64,000 nucleotides of DNA. Origin: UBA2589 sp038120095 (GTDB lineage Bacteria; Gemmatimonadota; Gemmatimonadetes; Longimicrobiales; Gaopeijiaceae). The stretch is from positions 38,144 to 102,143 of the forward strand of contig JAYOKZ010000007.1 of the NCBI GenBank assembly GCA_038120095.1, written 5' to 3'. Shown here piece by piece: positions 61,625 through 64,000 of this stretch (its first letter is position 1; each line of letters opens with the position of its first letter). The position numbers and the translations under genes were made by a program. The notes beneath the pieces are model-generated. The model did no database searches. It saw nothing but the letters and a program-made list of their open reading frames with translations, and was not told the DNA's origin.

Positions 61625-62898
61625 CGTCCGCTCTCCGGCACGTAGGTAAGGACGGCCCGATTGTCGACTCCGAAGTACTGGTCGACAAAGGCACGGACAT
61701 CCGCCAGCGACACCGATCGCAGCCGATCGAGTTCGCGATTCAGACGACCCGGATCATCGAAATACAGATCGAACATGGACAGGAGGTCTGCTCGATCGGC
61801 CACACGCTCAAGGGCTCGTACGAGATCCGTCTCGGTGAGGGTAATGGCGCGATCGATTTCGTCCTGACGGGCATCGACAAGGCCTTCGAGCTCACGAAGC
61901 ATCGCGAGCTCGAGTGCGGCCGGATCGCTTCCCGGGTACCCGGTTCCCCACACGAGCATCATGGAAGCCCCCGTCATGAGAGGGTACGCGTACGTCACGA
62001 CGCTCTTCGCGACCTGCTGCTCGCGAACGAGGCGCCTGTAGAAGCGCGAGGCTCTCCCCATACCGAGGAGAGCTCGAGCGATCTCCGCCGTGGCGAACGC
62101 GTCCGCCGAATAGGGCGGAATGCGGAATCCGAGAATCACCCTCGGGAGCGGAACGTCGGTGACGACCGTGTCACGCACCGTGGCGCCGATCACCGGATCC
62201 AGCCGTGTGCGGCCCGGAATCGCGGGGACCTCGGCACCAGCCGGAATCTCGCCGAAATAGGCCTCGATCGATGCGAGTGCCTCGGACGGATCGATATCGC
62301 CGGCCACGGTCAGCACTGCGTTGTTCGGGATGTAGAATGTCTCGAAGAACGACGCCACATCGTCGAGCGTCGCGGCCTCGATGTCTTCCATCGACCCGAT
62401 CACCGTGTGGTGATACGGGTGGTCTTCGGGAAAGACGAGACGCTGGAGCCGTTCACTCCAGTCTCCGTACGGCTGATTGTCGTACCGCTGGCGCTTCTCG
62501 TTCATCACGACGTCGCGCTGGTTATCGAGCTTCTCCTGATCCATCGCCGGAAGCATCCATCCCATGCGATCGGATTCGAGCCAGAGACAGAGATCCAGCT
62601 CATGCGATGGAACCGTCTCGAAATAGTTCGTGCGGTCGAACCAGGTCGTGGCATTCAACGTTCCGCCCACCCGTTCGATCAACTCGAAATGACGATTTTT
62701 CGGGACGTGGGCCGACCCCTGAAACATCATGTGCTCGAAGAGGTGCGCGAACCCGGTCTTTCCGACCGGCTCGTTCCGGGAACCCACGCCATACCAGAGG
62801 TTGGTCGCCACGACCGGCACACTGGGGTCAGGAGCCAGAACGACCTTCAGGCCGTTGTCGAGACGATGTCTCTCGAAATCGATGGAAAGAAAGCTCAC
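61621..62898 (-). CDS. M16 family zinc metallopeptidase, catalytic subunit
   Basis: A 425-residue zinc peptidase. The inverted zinc motif is GFAHLFEHMMFQGSAH (HxxEH), with the downstream Glu in NQRDVVMNEKRQRYDNQPYG. The domain also has IDFERHRLDNGLKVVLAPDP and the C-terminal R/Y-type segment GMGRASRFYRRLVREQQVAK. Such enzymes degrade small peptides or process precursors in the periplasm or cytoplasm; no strong signal peptide is visible. The GTG at 62898 gives the standard N-terminus; upstream codons are open but unrelated. It forms a coupled pair with the next gene. Confidence 0.93.
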   Translation of the reverse strand: MSFLSIDFERHRLDNGLKVVLAPDPSVPVVATNLWYGVGSRNEPVGKTGFAHLFEHMMFQGSAHVPKNRHFELIERVGGTLNATTWFDRTNYFETVPSHELDLCLWLESDRMGWMLPAMDQEKLDNQRDVVMNEKRQRYDNQPYGDWSERLQRLVFPEDHPYHHTVIGSMEDIEAATLDDVASFFETFYIPNNAVLTVAGDIDPSEALASIEAYFGEIPAGAEVPAIPGRTRLDPVIGATVRDTVVTDVPLPRVILGFRIPPYSADAFATAEIARALLGMGRASRFYRRLVREQQVAKSVVTYAYPLMTGASMMLVWGTGYPGSDPAALELAMLRELEGLVDARQDEIDRAITLTETDLVRALERVADRADLLSMFDLYFDDPGRLNRELDRLRSVSLADVRAFVDQYFGVDNRAVLTYVPESGR

Positions 62899-62914
62899 GA
62901 GCAATGGTCCTGGG

Positions 62915-63754
62915 TCAGGGGCGTTCACGAAGTCGGGAACGAAGAATCTCCGGTGCGAGGTCCTCCTCGAGCATCTCGCGCGCGGCCTCGTGTCCGGCAT
63001 CGAGACGGTCCTCGACAGCGGTCAGAAGAGCCAGATCCGGCTCCGTGGCGCGGATTCGAGCACGCTCGAGCATCTCGTACGCAGTCCCGTCACGGCCGGT
63101 CGCGGCCGCTGCGAGGGCTGCCGCGAGTTGGGCGTCGACGTCGTCCTCGCGGATGCGGGCTCCGGACATCAGTTCCCCTGCAGCCTCGTCGAAACGGTCT
63201 TCCTCCAGGAGCTCGAGCCCGAAGACAACACGGGTCCAGCCATCCTCCGGATCGAGCCGCACGGCATCCGCGAGGACATCCGTTGCCCGGTCATGGTCCC
63301 CGGCCAGCGCCCAGCCGACCCCCAGTTCGTATGCGATCTGCGGATCGTCGGGGTCGAGATCACGGGCGGCCTGAAGCTCCTTGACTCCCTGCTCCGTGAA
63401 ACCCTCGCGAACGAGGTAGGCCCCGTACATGAGGCGCGTCACGGCCAGGTCCGGTGCGATCATGGACGCAGTTCGCAGGGTCTGCTCCGCGTCAGGGTCG
63501 TCGAAGTACGCGATCCCGTTGCCCGCCGTTGCAAGGACGTACGGGTCCTCCGACCCCAGCGACAGAGCGTGTTTGAAGCGCTCGTACGCGACGCCACCCA
63601 TACCGAGTTCCTGCTCCGCAACACCCAGCCAGCAGTGAACCGCCGCGTCCTCTGAAAAGTCCTCGAGATGCTCCCTGAGGAGCTCCGCGGCATCGAGCCA
63701 ATTCCGTTCTTCGCCGAGCCCGAGCGCCTGCTCGAGAAGCTGGTCCCGGTCCAT
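62915..63754 (-). CDS. TPR repeat protein
   Basis: A 279-residue soluble, acidic protein made of tetratricopeptide repeats, for example LLREHLEDFSEDAAVHCWLG, LQAARDLDPDDPQIAYELGV, and VLADAVRLDPEDGWTRVVFG. No signal peptide or other domain is seen, so it is probably a cytoplasmic scaffold. Its ATG shares a base with the gpmI stop (TGATG) and it precedes the M16 pair by 16 bases, so all are in one operon. The binding partner is unknown. Confidence 0.85.
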   Translation of the reverse strand: MDRDQLLEQALGLGEERNWLDAAELLREHLEDFSEDAAVHCWLGVAEQELGMGGVAYERFKHALSLGSEDPYVLATAGNGIAYFDDPDAEQTLRTASMIAPDLAVTRLMYGAYLVREGFTEQGVKELQAARDLDPDDPQIAYELGVGWALAGDHDRATDVLADAVRLDPEDGWTRVVFGLELLEEDRFDEAAGELMSGARIREDDVDAQLAAALAAAATGRDGTAYEMLERARIRATEPDLALLTAVEDRLDAGHEAAREMLEEDLAPEILRSRLRERP

Positions 63755-64000
63755 CAGTCGGACTCCGAATCTCGCGTGAGGTCCCGTCCGGTCATCTCAT
63801 CGGGCGGGTCGATTCCCATCCACCCCAGTATGGTTGGGGCGAGATCACCGAGACGCCCATCCGCCGAGAGAGAGAGGTTGCCTCCCCGAGGGTCATAGAG
63901 GATGAGGTCCACCGGCGTCGTGGTGTGCGCGGTGTGCACCGTTCCGTCACGATCGATCATCATTTCACAGTTGCCGTGGTCGGCGGTCACGAACGCGACC
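63754..64000 (-). CDS. gpmI: 2,3-bisphosphoglycerate-independent phosphoglycerate mutase, C-terminal part
   Basis: This is the last roughly 80 residues of a gene that continues past base 64000. The segment VTADHGNCEMMIDRDG is the conserved metal-binding end of the alkaline phosphatase-type domain, followed by VHTAHTTTPVDLILYDP and LGDLAPTILGWMGIDPPDEM, the standard GpmI C-terminus. The enzyme interconverts 3- and 2-phosphoglycerate in glycolysis using manganese. The stop overlaps the TPR gene start. Confidence 0.92.
   Translation of the reverse strand, partial: VAFVTADHGNCEMMIDRDGTVHTAHTTTPVDLILYDPRGGNLSLSADGRLGDLAPTILGWMGIDPPDEMTGRDLTRDSESD

Overview
The window is a GC-rich, gene-dense bacterial chromosome segment with no insertion sequence, prophage, CRISPR array or convincing RNA gene. 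Genes are packed into operons with many 1-4 base stop/start overlaps (ATGA, GTGA, TTGA) and frequent GTG or TTG starts. The best guess for the host is a Gemmatimonadota bacterium or close relative. This is inferred from the mixture of a membrane Ser/Thr kinase carrying TolB-like and TPR regions, very many secreted amidohydrolases and peptidases, an sdhC-sdhA-sdhB operon, and the block yebC-ruvC-ruvA-ruvB-queA-tgt-yajC-def-fmt. No 16S gene is present to prove it.

Layout. 1-8969 (minus strand) is a housekeeping block: yebC, ruvCAB, queA, tgt, yajC, def, fmt, then thiE-thiS-thiG inserted ahead of the start of rsmB. 9178-10978 holds a lone type IV pilin-like protein and an unknown outer-membrane barrel. 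11073-26000 is dominated by exported amide and peptide hydrolases: two amidase-signature enzymes, two near-duplicate AbgB-like M20 proteins, a PM20D1-like M20 enzyme and an S9 peptidase. Inside that block, 14610-18011 is a four-gene plus-strand cassette: ApbE flavin transferase, outer-membrane porin, FMN-binding protein with a TGAT flavinylation motif, and a four-helix membrane protein with paired histidines. A Fur-box-like palindrome lies just before it. I read this as an iron-regulated, flavin-based envelope electron-transfer system, and it is the most interesting part of the window.

26075-33511 carries a PQQ dehydrogenase lipoprotein with a cytochrome c', an M19-family protein whose expected metal ligands are changed, the threonine-to-glycine pair tdh-kbl, and another secreted M20 enzyme. 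thiC (33609-35372) follows, under a clear TPP riboswitch (35442-35540), and diverges from the Ser/Thr kinase. 38632-41163 encodes an unusual fusion of an acetamidase/formamidase domain to an N-acyl-D-amino-acid deacylase domain, with two uncharacterised exported proteins next to it. 43455-45347 is copC-copD-cytochrome c.

45384-64000 is mostly core metabolism and information processing: sdhCAB, a rhomboid protease, ddl, cystathionine beta-synthase, mutS with a TonB-domain lipoprotein, a SPOR protein with holA, an ECF sigma factor with its anti-sigma factor, an M16 peptidase pair, a TPR protein and the end of gpmI. A run of G and C homopolymers at 12660-12792 destroys the start of one amidase and is probably an assembly or sequencing artefact.
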